This document shows, piece by piece, positions 15,248 through 24,198 of a DNA stretch of 64,000 nt. How positions within the stretch are numbered: position 1 is the first letter of the stretch; each line of letters begins with the position of its first letter. The DNA is taken from positions 1 to 64,000 of the forward strand of contig NZ_LZZW01000030.1 in assembly GCF_014170375.1 (NCBI RefSeq), written 5' to 3'. The translations under genes were made by a program, and so were the position numbers. The stretch comes from Variovorax sp. UMC13. Its GTDB lineage: Bacteria; Pseudomonadota; Gammaproteobacteria; Burkholderiales; Burkholderiaceae_C. The notes beneath the pieces were generated by a model that worked only from the letters and a program-made list of their open reading frames with translations, was not told the DNA's origin and made no database searches.

Positions 15248-16201
15248 ATGAAGTTCACCCGCCGTACCCTGCAAGGCGCCGCCGCCCTCACGCTCCTGGG
15301 CGCCATCGCCGGAACGCCCGCCTTCGCCCAGGACAAGCCCAAGGTGGCGCTGGTCATGAAGTCGCTGGCCAACGAGTTCTTCCGCACCATGGAAGACGGC
15401 GCCAAGGCGCACCAGAAGGCGCATGCCGCCGAGTACACGCTGGTCGCCAACGGCATCAAGGACGAGACCGACACCTCGGCCCAGATCAAGATGGTCGAGC
15501 AGATGGTGGCGCAGAAGATCAACGCGCTGGTGATCGCGCCGGCCGATTCGAAGGCGCTGGTGCCGGTGATCAAGGCCGCCATCGACAAGGGCATCCTGGT
15601 GGTCAACATCGACAACCAGCTCGACGCCGCGGCGCTCAAGGAAAAGGGCATCCAGGTGCCCTTCGTCGGCCCCGACAACCGCGCCGGCTCCAAGCTGGTG
15701 GGCGATGCGCTGGCCAAGGAACTGAAGGCCGGCGACAAGGTCGGCATCATCGAAGGCGTGTCGACCACCTTCAATGCGCAGCAGCGCACGCTGGGCTACC
15801 AGGACGCGATGAAGGCCGCCGGCATGACGGTGGTGGGCGTGCAGTCGGGCCAGTGGGAGATCGACAAGGCCAACACGGTCGCGGCCGGCATGCTGCGCGA
15901 GCACCCCGACCTCAAGGCCCTGCTAGCCGGCAACGACAGCATGGCGCTGGGCGCGGTCGCGGCGGTCAAGGCCGCGGGCAAGACCGGCAAGGTGCTGGTG
16001 GTGGGCTACGACAACATCGGCGCCATCAAGCCGATGCTGAAAGATGGCCGCGTGCTCGCCACCGCCGACCAGTTCGCCGCCAAGCAGGCCGTGTTCGGCA
16101 TCGAGACCGCGCTCAAGGCCATCGCCGACAAGAAGAAGCAGGCGGACATGCCCGCCGCGGTGAAGACCGACGTGGTGCTGGTCACCAAGGACAGCAAGTA
16201 A
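15248..16201 (+). CDS. rbsB: Ribose-type ABC transporter, periplasmic binding protein
   Basis: Encodes 317 residues. Signal peptide MKFTRRTLQGAAALTLLGA...AFAQ, then a periplasmic-binding-protein fold type I: VALVMKSLANEFFRTMEDGAK, ALVIAPADSKALVPVIKAA, VGPDNRAGSKLVG and NDSMALGAVAAVKAAG. These match RbsB-type pentose binding. First gene of an operon with ATPase, permease, LacI regulator, ribokinase and RbsD, all on the same strand, so ribose is the likely substrate. Confidence 0.92.
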   Translation: MKFTRRTLQGAAALTLLGAIAGTPAFAQDKPKVALVMKSLANEFFRTMEDGAKAHQKAHAAEYTLVANGIKDETDTSAQIKMVEQMVAQKINALVIAPADSKALVPVIKAAIDKGILVVNIDNQLDAAALKEKGIQVPFVGPDNRAGSKLVGDALAKELKAGDKVGIIEGVSTTFNAQQRTLGYQDAMKAAGMTVVGVQSGQWEIDKANTVAAGMLREHPDLKALLAGNDSMALGAVAAVKAAGKTGKVLVVGYDNIGAIKPMLKDGRVLATADQFAAKQAVFGIETALKAIADKKKQADMPAAVKTDVVLVTKDSK

Positions 16202-16233
16202 GCCGCCAGGCCCGCCGACCGGACGCCCACACC

Positions 16234-17814
16234 TTGACTTCATCCCCCGCCGCCCCGACGGCCACCCCGGTGCTGGCGCTGAGCGCGCTCGGCAAGGACT
16301 ATGCGGCGCCGGTGCTCGACGACGTCTCGCTGGTGCTCAACGCCGGCGAGGTGCTGGCCCTCACGGGCGAGAACGGCGCCGGCAAGAGCACCCTGTCGAA
16401 GATGATCTGCGGCCTGGTGCAGCCCACGCGCGGCCGCATGCTGCTCGACGGCCAGCCCTTCGCGCCCGGCTCGCGCCGCGAGGCCGAGCGCCTGGGCGTG
16501 CGCATGGTGATGCAGGAGCTGGGCCTGGTCACCACGCTGTCGGTGGCCGAGAACCTGCTGCTCGACCGCCTGCCGCACCAGGCCGGCTGGGTCCGGCGCA
16601 ACCGGCTGCACGAACTGGCCGCGCAGCAGCTGGCCAAGATCGGCATGGCGCACATCGACCCGGCCACGCCGGTGGCGCGGCTGGGCATCGGCCAGCAGCA
16701 GATGGTCGAGATTGCGCGCAACCTGCAGGACGACACGCGCGTGCTGGTGCTCGACGAGCCCACCGCGATGCTCACACCGCGCGAGACCTCGCACCTGTTC
16801 GAGCAGATCGACCGGCTCAAGGCGCGCGGCGTGGCGATCGTCTACGTCTCGCACCGGCTGGAGGAACTGCAGCGCATCGCCGACCGCGTGGCGGTGCTGC
16901 GCGACGGCCGGCTGGTCGACGTGCGGCCGATGGCCGGCGTGCGCGAAGCCGAGCTGGTCCAGCGCATGGTCGGGCGCGCGGTGCACGAGCACGAAGGCCG
17001 CGCGCGCCGCGTCGCCGGGCCGGTGCTGCTGAGCGCCCGCGGCCTGGGCCGAGCCCAGGCGGTGCGCGATGTGGACCTCGACCTGCATGCCGGCGAGGTG
17101 ATGGGCCTGGCCGGCCTGGTCGGCTCGGGCCGGACCGAGCTCGTGCGCCTGCTGTTCGGTGCCGACCGCGCGGACCGCGGCGGGATCACGCTGCACGAGA
17201 ACGGCCAGGCGACGCAGCCGGCGCGCCAGGGCTGGCGCTCGCCGATGCAGGCGATCCGCGCGGGCATCGGCCTGGTCACCGAAGACCGCAAGTCGCAGGG
17301 ACTGCTGCTCACCCAGTCGATCCGCGTCAACGCCACGCTAAGCGACCTGGGCGCGATCTCGCGCGGCGGCTGGCTGCTGCGCGCCAAGGAGCGCGGCATC
17401 GCCCAGGGCCTGGTCGAGCTGCTGCGTGTGCGCTCGCGCAGCATCGAACAACCGGTGGCCACGCTCAGCGGCGGCAACCAGCAGAAGGTGGTGTTCGCGC
17501 GCTGGCTGCACCGCGAATGCAAGGTGCTGCTGCTCGACGAACCCACGCGCGGCGTGGACGTGGGCGCGCGCGCCGACCTCTACGCCGAACTCGACCGCAT
17601 GACCGACGCCGGCAAGGCCCTGCTGATGGTCTCGAGCGACCTGCGCGAACTGATGGCCATGTGCGACCGCATCGGCGTGATGAGCGCCGGCCGGCTGGTC
17701 GCGGTGTTCGAGCGCGGCCAGTGGAGCGAGCAGTCGCTGCTGGCCGCCGCCTTCAGCGATGCCACCGGGCACGCTGCCTCCCCTTCCTCCACGGCCACGG
17801 CCGACACACCATGA
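16234..17814 (+). CDS. rbsA: Ribose-type ABC transporter, double ATP-binding subunit
   Basis: No ATG fits; TTG at 16234 gives 526 residues, with a GTG at 16270 as the alternative. First NBD: GENGAGKST Walker A, VLVLDEPTA Walker B, and an unusual signature LGIGQQQ in place of LSGGQQ. Second NBD: degenerate Walker A GLVGSGRTE (normal in this family), LSGGNQQKV signature and VLLLDEPTRGVDVGA. Cytoplasmic, pairs with the RbsC permease. Overlaps rbsC by ATGA. Confidence 0.93.
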   Translation: MTSSPAAPTATPVLALSALGKDYAAPVLDDVSLVLNAGEVLALTGENGAGKSTLSKMICGLVQPTRGRMLLDGQPFAPGSRREAERLGVRMVMQELGLVTTLSVAENLLLDRLPHQAGWVRRNRLHELAAQQLAKIGMAHIDPATPVARLGIGQQQMVEIARNLQDDTRVLVLDEPTAMLTPRETSHLFEQIDRLKARGVAIVYVSHRLEELQRIADRVAVLRDGRLVDVRPMAGVREAELVQRMVGRAVHEHEGRARRVAGPVLLSARGLGRAQAVRDVDLDLHAGEVMGLAGLVGSGRTELVRLLFGADRADRGGITLHENGQATQPARQGWRSPMQAIRAGIGLVTEDRKSQGLLLTQSIRVNATLSDLGAISRGGWLLRAKERGIAQGLVELLRVRSRSIEQPVATLSGGNQQKVVFARWLHRECKVLLLDEPTRGVDVGARADLYAELDRMTDAGKALLMVSSDLRELMAMCDRIGVMSAGRLVAVFERGQWSEQSLLAAAFSDATGHAASPSSTATADTP

Positions 17815-18803
17815 CCGCTGCCTCCCCCGCCACCGCTTCGCCCGCCCAGCCTTCCGCCCTCCGGGGCCAGCTCGGCACCTACCTGGGCCTGACGGCCGTG
17901 CTCGTGGGCATGATCGCGCTGTTCGGCTCGATGAGCGAGTACTTCCTCACGCGCGACACCTTCCTCTCGATCGCCAACGAAATCCCCGCCTTGGCCGTGA
18001 TGGCGGTCGGCATGACCTTCGTGCTGATCATCGCGGGCATCGACCTGTCGGTGGGCTCGGTGCTGGCGCTGAGCGCGGCCGTCACCGCCGCCGCCATCCT
18101 CCAATGGAAGCTCTCGGTGCCCGTGGCCGCGGTGCTGGGCCTGCTCACCGGCCTGCTGTGCGGCACGGTCACGGGCGCGGTGTCGGTGGCCTGGCGGCTG
18201 CCGAGCTTCATCGTCTCGCTGGGCATGCTCGAGGCCGTGCGCGGCGGCGCCTACCTGGTGACCGACTCGCGCACCCAGTACGTGGGCGATGCGATCTCCG
18301 GCCTGGCCGCGCCCTGGATCGGCGGCATCTCCGCCGCCTTCGTGCTGGCCGTGCTGCTGGTGGTGGTGGGTCAGACGGTGCTCACGCGCACGGTGTTCGG
18401 CCGCTACGTGGTCGGCATCGGCACCAACGAGGAGGCGATGCGCCTGGCGGGCGTGGACCCGCGCCCCATCCGCATCATCGTGTTCGCCGTCACCGGCCTG
18501 CTGGCCGGGCTCGCGGGCCTGATGCAGTCGGCGCGGCTCGAGGCGGCCGACCCGAACGCCGGCGTGGGCATCGAGCTGCAGGTGATCGCGGCCGTGGTGA
18601 TCGGCGGCACCAGCCTCATGGGCGGGCGCGGCTCGGTGATCAACACCTTCTTCGGCGTGCTGATCATCGCGGTGCTCGAGGCCGGGCTGGCCCAGGTGGG
18701 CGCCAGCGAGCCGAGCAAGCGCATCATCACCGGCGCCGTGATCGTGGTGGCCGTGATCATCGACACGCTGCGCCAGCGCCGCGCCGACCGCCGCCTGGCC
18801 TGA
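17811..18803 (+). CDS. rbsC: Ribose-type ABC transporter, permease
   Basis: Encodes 330 residues with about nine or ten hydrophobic segments (e.g. TYLGLTAVLVGMIALFG, AFVLAVLLVVVG, VINTFFGVLIIAVLEAGL). Contains GIDLSVGSVLALSA and VIGGTSLMGGRG, conserved in AraH/RbsC permeases. Ends 16 bases before the lacI gene, so it is in the same transcript. Confidence 0.94.
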   Translation: MTAASPATASPAQPSALRGQLGTYLGLTAVLVGMIALFGSMSEYFLTRDTFLSIANEIPALAVMAVGMTFVLIIAGIDLSVGSVLALSAAVTAAAILQWKLSVPVAAVLGLLTGLLCGTVTGAVSVAWRLPSFIVSLGMLEAVRGGAYLVTDSRTQYVGDAISGLAAPWIGGISAAFVLAVLLVVVGQTVLTRTVFGRYVVGIGTNEEAMRLAGVDPRPIRIIVFAVTGLLAGLAGLMQSARLEAADPNAGVGIELQVIAAVVIGGTSLMGGRGSVINTFFGVLIIAVLEAGLAQVGASEPSKRIITGAVIVVAVIIDTLRQRRADRRLA

Positions 18804-18819
18804 AGGAAGCGGCACCGCC

Positions 18820-19914
18820 ATGGCCACCCTCAAGGACGTCGCGCTCGAGGCGCGGGTTTCCGTCACCACCGTGTCGCACGTGGTCAACGCCACGCGCCAT
18901 GTGAGCCCCGCGGTGCGCGAGCGCGTGGAGCTCGCCATCCGCGCGCTGGGCTACGTGCCCAACGCGATGGCGCGCAGCCTGAAGAGCAACACCACCTCGA
19001 CGCTGGGGATGCTGATCCCCAACTGCTCGAACCCCTACTTCGCCGAGATCGTGCGCATCGTCGAAGACCGCTGCTTCGGTGCCGGCTACACGCTGGTGCT
19101 GTGCAACACCGACGACGAACCGAACCGCCAGAGCGTCTACCTGCAGGTGCTGGCCGAGCGCCGCATCGACGGGCTGATCGTGGTGTCGACCGGCCCGGCC
19201 GACGACGACTCGCTGGTGCGGCAACTGCACGGCCTGCGCGTGCCGACCGTGCTGCTGGACCGCGAGATCGCCGACCCGACCTGCGACCTGGTGGAAACCG
19301 CGCACATGCAGGGCGGCCTGCTCGCGGCGCGGCACCTGCTGTCGCTGGGCCACCGGCGCATCGCCTGCATCGGCGGGCCGGTGAGCGTGGCGCCCAGCGA
19401 GCAGCGCATCGAAGGCTGGCGCCTGGCGCTGGCCGAGGCCGGCGCGACGCCCGACCCGGCGCACGCCGACGCGCTGCTGTGGCGCGGCAGCTTCACCAGC
19501 CAGAGCGGCTACGAGGCCATGCACGCGATCCTGCGCACCGCCGAGCGGCCCTCGGCCGTGTTCGCCTGCAACGACCTGATGGCCATCGGCGCGTTGCGCG
19601 CCGCGCACGAGAGCGGCGTGCACGTGCCCGACGAGATCTCGATCGTCGGCTTCGACGACATCGAACTCTCGGCCTACACCAGCCCGCCGCTCACCACCGT
19701 GGCCCAGCCCAAGGAGCGCATCGGCGCGTTGGCGGTCGACATGCTGCTCGAACGCGTGGGCGGCCAGCGCCGCGACGCGCGCAAGGTGGTGCTGCAACCC
19801 GAGCTGTGCGTGCGCGGCTCGACCGCGCGCCATGCGAATTTCCGCGACGCGGCCGTGCCCGCGCCGGCCCCTGCTTCTTCCGCCACCTCTTCCCGAAAGT
19901 CCCGCACCCCGTGA
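18820..19914 (+). CDS. rbsR: LacI-family repressor of the ribose operon
   Basis: Encodes 364 residues. LKDVALEARVSVTTVSHVVN (residues 4-23) is the LacI HTH, followed by the hinge helix region NAMARSLKSN and a sugar-binding core (LGMLIPNCSNPYFAEIVR, IDGLIVVSTGP, GFDDIELSAY). The last 20 residues are a low-complexity Ala/Pro/Ser tail. Its site inside the operon, between permease and kinase, implies autoregulation via the palindrome at 15155-15174. Stop overlaps the next GTG (GTGA). Confidence 0.92.
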   Translation: MATLKDVALEARVSVTTVSHVVNATRHVSPAVRERVELAIRALGYVPNAMARSLKSNTTSTLGMLIPNCSNPYFAEIVRIVEDRCFGAGYTLVLCNTDDEPNRQSVYLQVLAERRIDGLIVVSTGPADDDSLVRQLHGLRVPTVLLDREIADPTCDLVETAHMQGGLLAARHLLSLGHRRIACIGGPVSVAPSEQRIEGWRLALAEAGATPDPAHADALLWRGSFTSQSGYEAMHAILRTAERPSAVFACNDLMAIGALRAAHESGVHVPDEISIVGFDDIELSAYTSPPLTTVAQPKERIGALAVDMLLERVGGQRRDARKVVLQPELCVRGSTARHANFRDAAVPAPAPASSATSSRKSRTP

Positions 19915-20879
19915 GTCCGACGTCTTCTTCCCGCCCCAGCCAACCGGCACCGCGCATCGTGGTGCTCGGCAGCCTCAACATGGACCTGGTGCTGCGCGTG
20001 CCGCACGCGCCCGCCGCGGGCGAGACCCTGCAAGGCCATTCGATCGCCACCATCCCCGGCGGCAAGGGCGCGAACCAGGCCGTGAGTTGCGCGCGCCAGG
20101 GCGGCCAGGTGCGGATGATCGGCTGCGTGGGCGACGACGCGCATGGCGCGGCGCTGCGCGAGGCGCTTGAAGACGACGGCATCGACACCGCCGCGCTGCG
20201 CACCGTGGCCGGCGAGGCCACGGGCACCGCGCTGATCCTGGTCGAGGACAGCGGCCAGAACCGCATCGTCATCGTGCCCGGCGCCAACGCCCGGGTCGAA
20301 CTCGACGAGGCCGCGCTGCAGCCGCAGCTGCAGGGCGCCGCCTTCCTGGTGACGCAGTTCGAGACGCCGATGGCGCCGGTGCTGCGCGCCGTCGCGCTGG
20401 CCCACGACGCGGGCTGCAAGGTGATGCTCAACCCCTCGCCCATGCAGCCGATCCCCGACGCGCTGTGGACGCAGGTCGACACGCTGGTCGTCAACGAAAT
20501 CGAGGCCGAGGCGCTGTGCGGCCTGGCCGCCGACACGCCGCAGCAAGCCGCCGCCGCCGGCCGTTCGCTGCGTGCCAAGGGCATCGCGCGCGTGGTCGTC
20601 ACGCTGGGCTCGCGCGGCGCGGTGGCGGTCGATGGCGACGGCGCGCGCCACCATCCCGCGCCGACCGTGCAGGCGGTCGACACCACGGCCGCGGGCGACA
20701 CCTTCCTGGGCGCGCTGGCCGTGGCGCTGGGCGAAGGCCAGGCCTTCGACGCGGCGGTGCGCCTGGGCATCCGCGCCGCTGCGCTGTGCATCCAGCAGCC
20801 CGGCGCCCAACCGTCCATCCCGCGGCGCGACGCCGTGCTGCGCCAAAGCCCTCTGCCCCCCGACTGGAGCACGCTGTGA
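19911..20879 (+). CDS. rbsK: Ribokinase
   Basis: Phosphorylates D-ribose to ribose-5-phosphate. The 322-residue PfkB-family protein has LGSLNMDLVLRV, GGKGANQAVSCARQGG (substrate site), NPSPMQPIPD, TLGSRGAV and DTTAAGDTFLGAL with the catalytic Asp. GTG start overlaps the lacI stop. Located just before rbsD in the same operon, as the pathway requires: RbsD converts pyranose ribose to the furanose form this kinase uses. Confidence 0.95.
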   Translation: MSPTSSSRPSQPAPRIVVLGSLNMDLVLRVPHAPAAGETLQGHSIATIPGGKGANQAVSCARQGGQVRMIGCVGDDAHGAALREALEDDGIDTAALRTVAGEATGTALILVEDSGQNRIVIVPGANARVELDEAALQPQLQGAAFLVTQFETPMAPVLRAVALAHDAGCKVMLNPSPMQPIPDALWTQVDTLVVNEIEAEALCGLAADTPQQAAAAGRSLRAKGIARVVVTLGSRGAVAVDGDGARHHPAPTVQAVDTTAAGDTFLGALAVALGEGQAFDAAVRLGIRAAALCIQQPGAQPSIPRRDAVLRQSPLPPDWSTL

Positions 20880-21268
20880 AACGCTCGCCCCTGCTGCATG
20901 CCGAACTGTCCCAGCTGATCGCCTCGATGGGCCATGGCGACATGCTGGTGCTCGGCGATGCCGGCCTGCCCATTCCCGCGGGCCCGCGCCGCATCGACCT
21001 GGCCGTGGCGCGCGGCGTGCCGCGGCTGGCCGACGTGCTGGGCGCGGTGCTGTCCGAGCTGCAGGTCGAAGGCATCGTGGTGGCCGACGAGGCGCTGGGC
21101 ACCGACGGGCAGCTGCCCGGCTGGTACCCGCAGGCGCTGGGCATCGCGCCGCAGACCGTGTCGCACGAGGCCTTCAAGCAGCGCAGCGCCCAGGCCCGCG
21201 CGATCGTGCGCACGGGCGAGTGCACGCCTTACGCCAACATCATCCTGATCGCCGGCGTAGCGTTCTAA
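20876..21268 (+). CDS. rbsD: D-ribose pyranase
   Basis: Encodes 130 residues, full family length. Starts with GTG overlapping the rbsK stop. LLHAELSQLIASMGHGDMLVLGDAGLPIP carries the His that is catalytic in RbsD, and ARAIVRTGECTPYANIILIAGVAF is the usual C-terminus. Interconverts beta-pyranose and beta-furanose ribose. Last gene of the operon; its stop is three bases from the stop of the convergent MOSC gene, so there is no room for a separate terminator. Confidence 0.95.
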   Translation: MKRSPLLHAELSQLIASMGHGDMLVLGDAGLPIPAGPRRIDLAVARGVPRLADVLGAVLSELQVEGIVVADEALGTDGQLPGWYPQALGIAPQTVSHEAFKQRSAQARAIVRTGECTPYANIILIAGVAF

Positions 21269-21271
21269 CTC

Positions 21272-22153
21272 TCACTCGAACCGGTAGTTCGCGTCGACGG
21301 ACTGCCCCACCTTGAGCAGGTGCTCGACCCCCTCGAGCACGATGCAGTTCATGCCGAAGGTGATCGCACCGTCGACCCGCGCGTTGGCGCGGTAGGTGCG
21401 CAGCATGTCGTTGACCTCGGGCGTCGAGACGGCGGTCAGCGGATCGATGTCGGGGATCGGGCAGCGCGGGCAGGGCTTGGCCGGCTGCAGCCGCGCCTGG
21501 CCTTCGGCGGTCGCCACGTGCATCGTCTCGACCCGGTCCTCGTCCTGCGCCTCGAGGCCGGCCAGCACGATGTTGGGCCGGAAGCGCGCCATCGTGACCG
21601 CGGCATGCCCCGCAGCCAGCAGCTTGTCGTTGAGCTCGGCCAGCGAGGCCTCGCTCGTGACCAGCAGCGGGAAGCCGTCGGCGAACTGGTTCTCGGCCTC
21701 GACGCCGTCGGTCCAGGCCATGTTCGACAGCCGCTTCTGCTCGGGGTCGAAGCGCACCAGGCGCAGCGCCTGCGGCCGGCCGGGCTCCGAGAGGAAATCG
21801 CTGAACCACTGGGCCGCGATGTCGCCCATGTCGTAGGCCGCCACCTCGTCGCGCCACACCTTGACGCGCACGGGCTTCTCGACCCGGTCGAAGGCGACGT
21901 GCAGCGCCAGCATGCCGGGCGCGCGCAGCACCATCTCCATGTGCTTCAGGGTCGGCTGGACCAGCGCCATGCGGGGCAGCTCGCGCTGGGTCACGAACTC
22001 GCCCTGCGCGTCGACCACCATCCAGGCACGGTCGAACTCCAGCCCGGTCTCGGTCAGCAGCACCTCGGGCAGCTCGACCCCGGCGCAGGACTTGATCGGG
22101 TAGACGAAAAGGCGCGCGATGGTGGCGCGCAGGTCGAAAGCGGAGTCGGTCAC
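21272..22153 (-). CDS. MOSC-domain protein (YcbX-like)
   Basis: Encodes 293 residues: N-terminal MOSC beta-barrel domain (IARLFVYPIKSCAGVELPE, FDRAWMVVDAQGEFVTQRE) and C-terminal MOSC domain (FRPNIVL, RLQPAKPCPRCPIPDID, with a conserved Cys that can bind molybdenum cofactor). Related proteins such as YcbX/YiiM and mARC reduce N-hydroxylated compounds using Mo cofactor. There is no fused ferredoxin domain here. Divergent from the UbiH-type gene. Confidence 0.88.
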   Translation of the reverse strand: MTDSAFDLRATIARLFVYPIKSCAGVELPEVLLTETGLEFDRAWMVVDAQGEFVTQRELPRMALVQPTLKHMEMVLRAPGMLALHVAFDRVEKPVRVKVWRDEVAAYDMGDIAAQWFSDFLSEPGRPQALRLVRFDPEQKRLSNMAWTDGVEAENQFADGFPLLVTSEASLAELNDKLLAAGHAAVTMARFRPNIVLAGLEAQDEDRVETMHVATAEGQARLQPAKPCPRCPIPDIDPLTAVSTPEVNDMLRTYRANARVDGAITFGMNCIVLEGVEHLLKVGQSVDANYRFE

Positions 22154-22220
22154 GGTCGGAACCTCAGGACGGCGAAGCGGCGATTGTCCCCGGTTCCCGC
22201 GGGTGCGCAGGGCGCCTGCC

Positions 22221-22226
22221 TACAAT
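22221..22226 (+). promoter_or_regulatory. -10 box very close to a start codon
   Basis: TACAAT is followed by six bases and then the ATG at 22233, so transcription would start at or next to the ATG. No good -35 is seen at the right spacing and no Shine-Dalgarno sequence is present. Confidence 0.35.
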
Positions 22227-22232
22227 GCCCCG

Positions 22233-23369
22233 ATGGCCCTTTCCCCCGAGGTTTGCATTCGCGGCGCCGGCATCGTCGGACGCACATTGGCGCTGCTGCT
22301 GGCGCGCGAACGGGTGCGCGTCGCGCTCGTCGCGCCCGAGGCAGCCACTCTCCCCGAACACACCACTCAGGACGTGCGCGCCTACGCGCTCAACGCGGCG
22401 TCGAAGATCCAGCTCGAGTCGCTGCGCGCCTGGCCCGATGCGGCCCACGCCACGCCGGTGCGCGAGATGCGCGTCAACGGCGACGACGGCGGCCGCGTGC
22501 GCTTCGATGCCGCGGCGCAGAAGGTCGAGGCGCTGGCCTGGATCGTCGACGTGCCCGCGCTCGAGCGGCAGCTGGCCGACGCGGTGCGCTTCCAGCCGCT
22601 GATCGACGTCGTGTCCGCGCCCGTGAGCGCGGCCCTGACCGTGGTCTGCGAAGGCAAGGCCAGCGCCACCCGCGAAGCGCTGGGCGTGAGCTACGAGGTC
22701 ACGCGCTATCCGCAGCACGCCATCGCCGCCCGGTTCGACGCCGAGCGCCCGCACGACGGCATCGCGCGCCAGTGGTTCAACGACCGGGGCGAGGTGCTGG
22801 CCCTGCTGCCGCTGGGCGGCGCCGGCGGCCGCTCGCTGGCACTGGTCTGGTCGGTCGAGCAGCTGCGCGCGCCCGCGCTGCTGGCGCTGGGCGCCGAGGA
22901 ATTCGACGCCGCGGTGCGCGAAGCCAGCCACGACGCGCTGGGCGCGCTCACGCTGACCAGCGAACGCGCCGCCTGGCCGCTGCAACGCGCCATCGCCGAC
23001 CGCTGGACCGGCCGCTTCGCGGGCGCCGACGGCAAGGCCTGGGCACTGGCCGGCGACGCGGCCCACACCGTGCATCCGCTGGCGGGCCAGGGCCTGAACC
23101 TGGGCCTGGCCGACGTCGCCGTGCTGGCCGAGGTGATCCAGGGCCGCGAATACTGGCGCAGCGTAGGCGATGCGCGCCTGCTGCGCCGCTACGAACGCGC
23201 GCGCCGCACCGACGTGCTGTCGATGAGCCTGGCGACCGACGGCCTGCAGCAGTTGTTCGCCCACAGCGCCGACCCGCTGCCGGCCTTGCGAAACTGGGGC
23301 ATGCGCGGCTTCGATCGCACGCGCCTGCTCAAGCACTGGATCGCCGGCCATGCCATGGGCGCACGGTGA
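22233..23369 (+). CDS. UbiH/UbiF-family FAD monooxygenase (ubiquinone synthesis hydroxylase)
   Basis: Encodes 378 residues. GAGIVGRTLALLLAR (FAD dinucleotide fold), DVRAYALNAAS, and GDAAHTVHPLAGQGLNLGLADVAVL, the UbiH/COQ6 signature. Such enzymes hydroxylate the ubiquinone ring at the membrane; which carbon cannot be told from sequence alone. Apparent leaderless start. Its stop codon is followed immediately by a three-hairpin repeat, after which dsbC begins. Confidence 0.9.
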   Translation: MALSPEVCIRGAGIVGRTLALLLARERVRVALVAPEAATLPEHTTQDVRAYALNAASKIQLESLRAWPDAAHATPVREMRVNGDDGGRVRFDAAAQKVEALAWIVDVPALERQLADAVRFQPLIDVVSAPVSAALTVVCEGKASATREALGVSYEVTRYPQHAIAARFDAERPHDGIARQWFNDRGEVLALLPLGGAGGRSLALVWSVEQLRAPALLALGAEEFDAAVREASHDALGALTLTSERAAWPLQRAIADRWTGRFAGADGKAWALAGDAAHTVHPLAGQGLNLGLADVAVLAEVIQGREYWRSVGDARLLRRYERARRTDVLSMSLATDGLQQLFAHSADPLPALRNWGMRGFDRTRLLKHWIAGHAMGAR

Positions 23370-23451
23370 CCCACCCCCGATGCGCCTGCGGCGCCTCCCC
23401 CTCAAGGGGGCGACACCAGCGGCCCGGCGAAGCCGGTTCCGCGCTGTCCCC
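23370..23451 (+). repeat. Three-hairpin intergenic repeat, copy C
   Basis: Begins CCCACCCCCGATG directly after the TGA stop of the preceding gene. Then hairpin GCGCC/GGCGC, the CCCCCTCAAGGGGG near-palindrome, and the long hairpin CGACACC...GTGTC-like arm around GCCCGGCGAAGCCGG. Ends 33 bases before the dsbC ATG, same orientation as both genes. Confidence 0.85.
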
Positions 23452-23484
23452 TGAACCATCGACCTCGTCAACGATCGATCGAAC

Positions 23485-24198
23485 ATGAAGAAAACCCTCC
23501 GCATCCTCTTCGCCGCGCTCGCGCTGGGCAGCACGCTGGCGGCCGTCGCCGGTGAAGCCGACATCCGCAAGAACCTGGCCTCGCGCATTCCGCAGTTCGC
23601 CAACATCGACGAGGTGAGCAAGACCCCGGTCGCGGGCCTCTACGAAGTCCGCATCAACGGCTTCGAGATCTACTACACCGACGAGCAGGGCAACTACCTG
23701 CTGCAGGGCAACCTGATCGACGTGCAGGCGCGCCGCAACCTGACCGAGGAACGGGTCGAGAAACTCAGCACGGTCGACTTCGACAAGCTGCCCTTCAAGG
23801 ACGCGTTCAAGATCGTGCGTGGCAACGGCAAGCGCAAGCTGGCGGTGTTCGAGGACCCGAACTGCGGCTACTGCAAGCAGTTCGAGCGCGAGATGAAGAA
23901 CGTCGACAACGTCACGGTCTACCTGTTCCTCTACCCGGTGCTGGGACCGGACTCGAACGTCAAGTCGCGCGATATCTGGTGCAGCAAGGACAAGGCCAAG
24001 ACCTGGGACGACTGGATGAGCACCGGCGCCAAGCCCGCCACGGGCAGCTGCGACACCGCGGCCCTGCAGCGCAACATCGAGTTCGGCCGCAAGTACAACA
24101 TCACGGGCACGCCGACCGTGATCTTCGCCGACGGCAGCCGCGCCCCGGGCGCGATCCCGGCCGCGCAGGTCGAGAAGATGCTCGCAGCGGCCAAGTGA
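23485..24198 (+). CDS. dsbC: Thiol:disulfide interchange protein DsbC
   Basis: Periplasmic disulfide isomerase of 237 residues. Signal peptide to about residue 22 (AAVAGEADI), N-terminal dimerisation domain, and thioredoxin domain with the CGYC active site in EDPNCGYCKQFE; a second structural Cys pair (IWCSKDKA, GSCDTA) is present as in E. coli DsbC, and GTPTVIFADG holds the cis-Pro. Stop overlaps the next start (TGATG). Confidence 0.95.
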   Translation: MKKTLRILFAALALGSTLAAVAGEADIRKNLASRIPQFANIDEVSKTPVAGLYEVRINGFEIYYTDEQGNYLLQGNLIDVQARRNLTEERVEKLSTVDFDKLPFKDAFKIVRGNGKRKLAVFEDPNCGYCKQFEREMKNVDNVTVYLFLYPVLGPDSNVKSRDIWCSKDKAKTWDDWMSTGAKPATGSCDTAALQRNIEFGRKYNITGTPTVIFADGSRAPGAIPAAQVEKMLAAAK

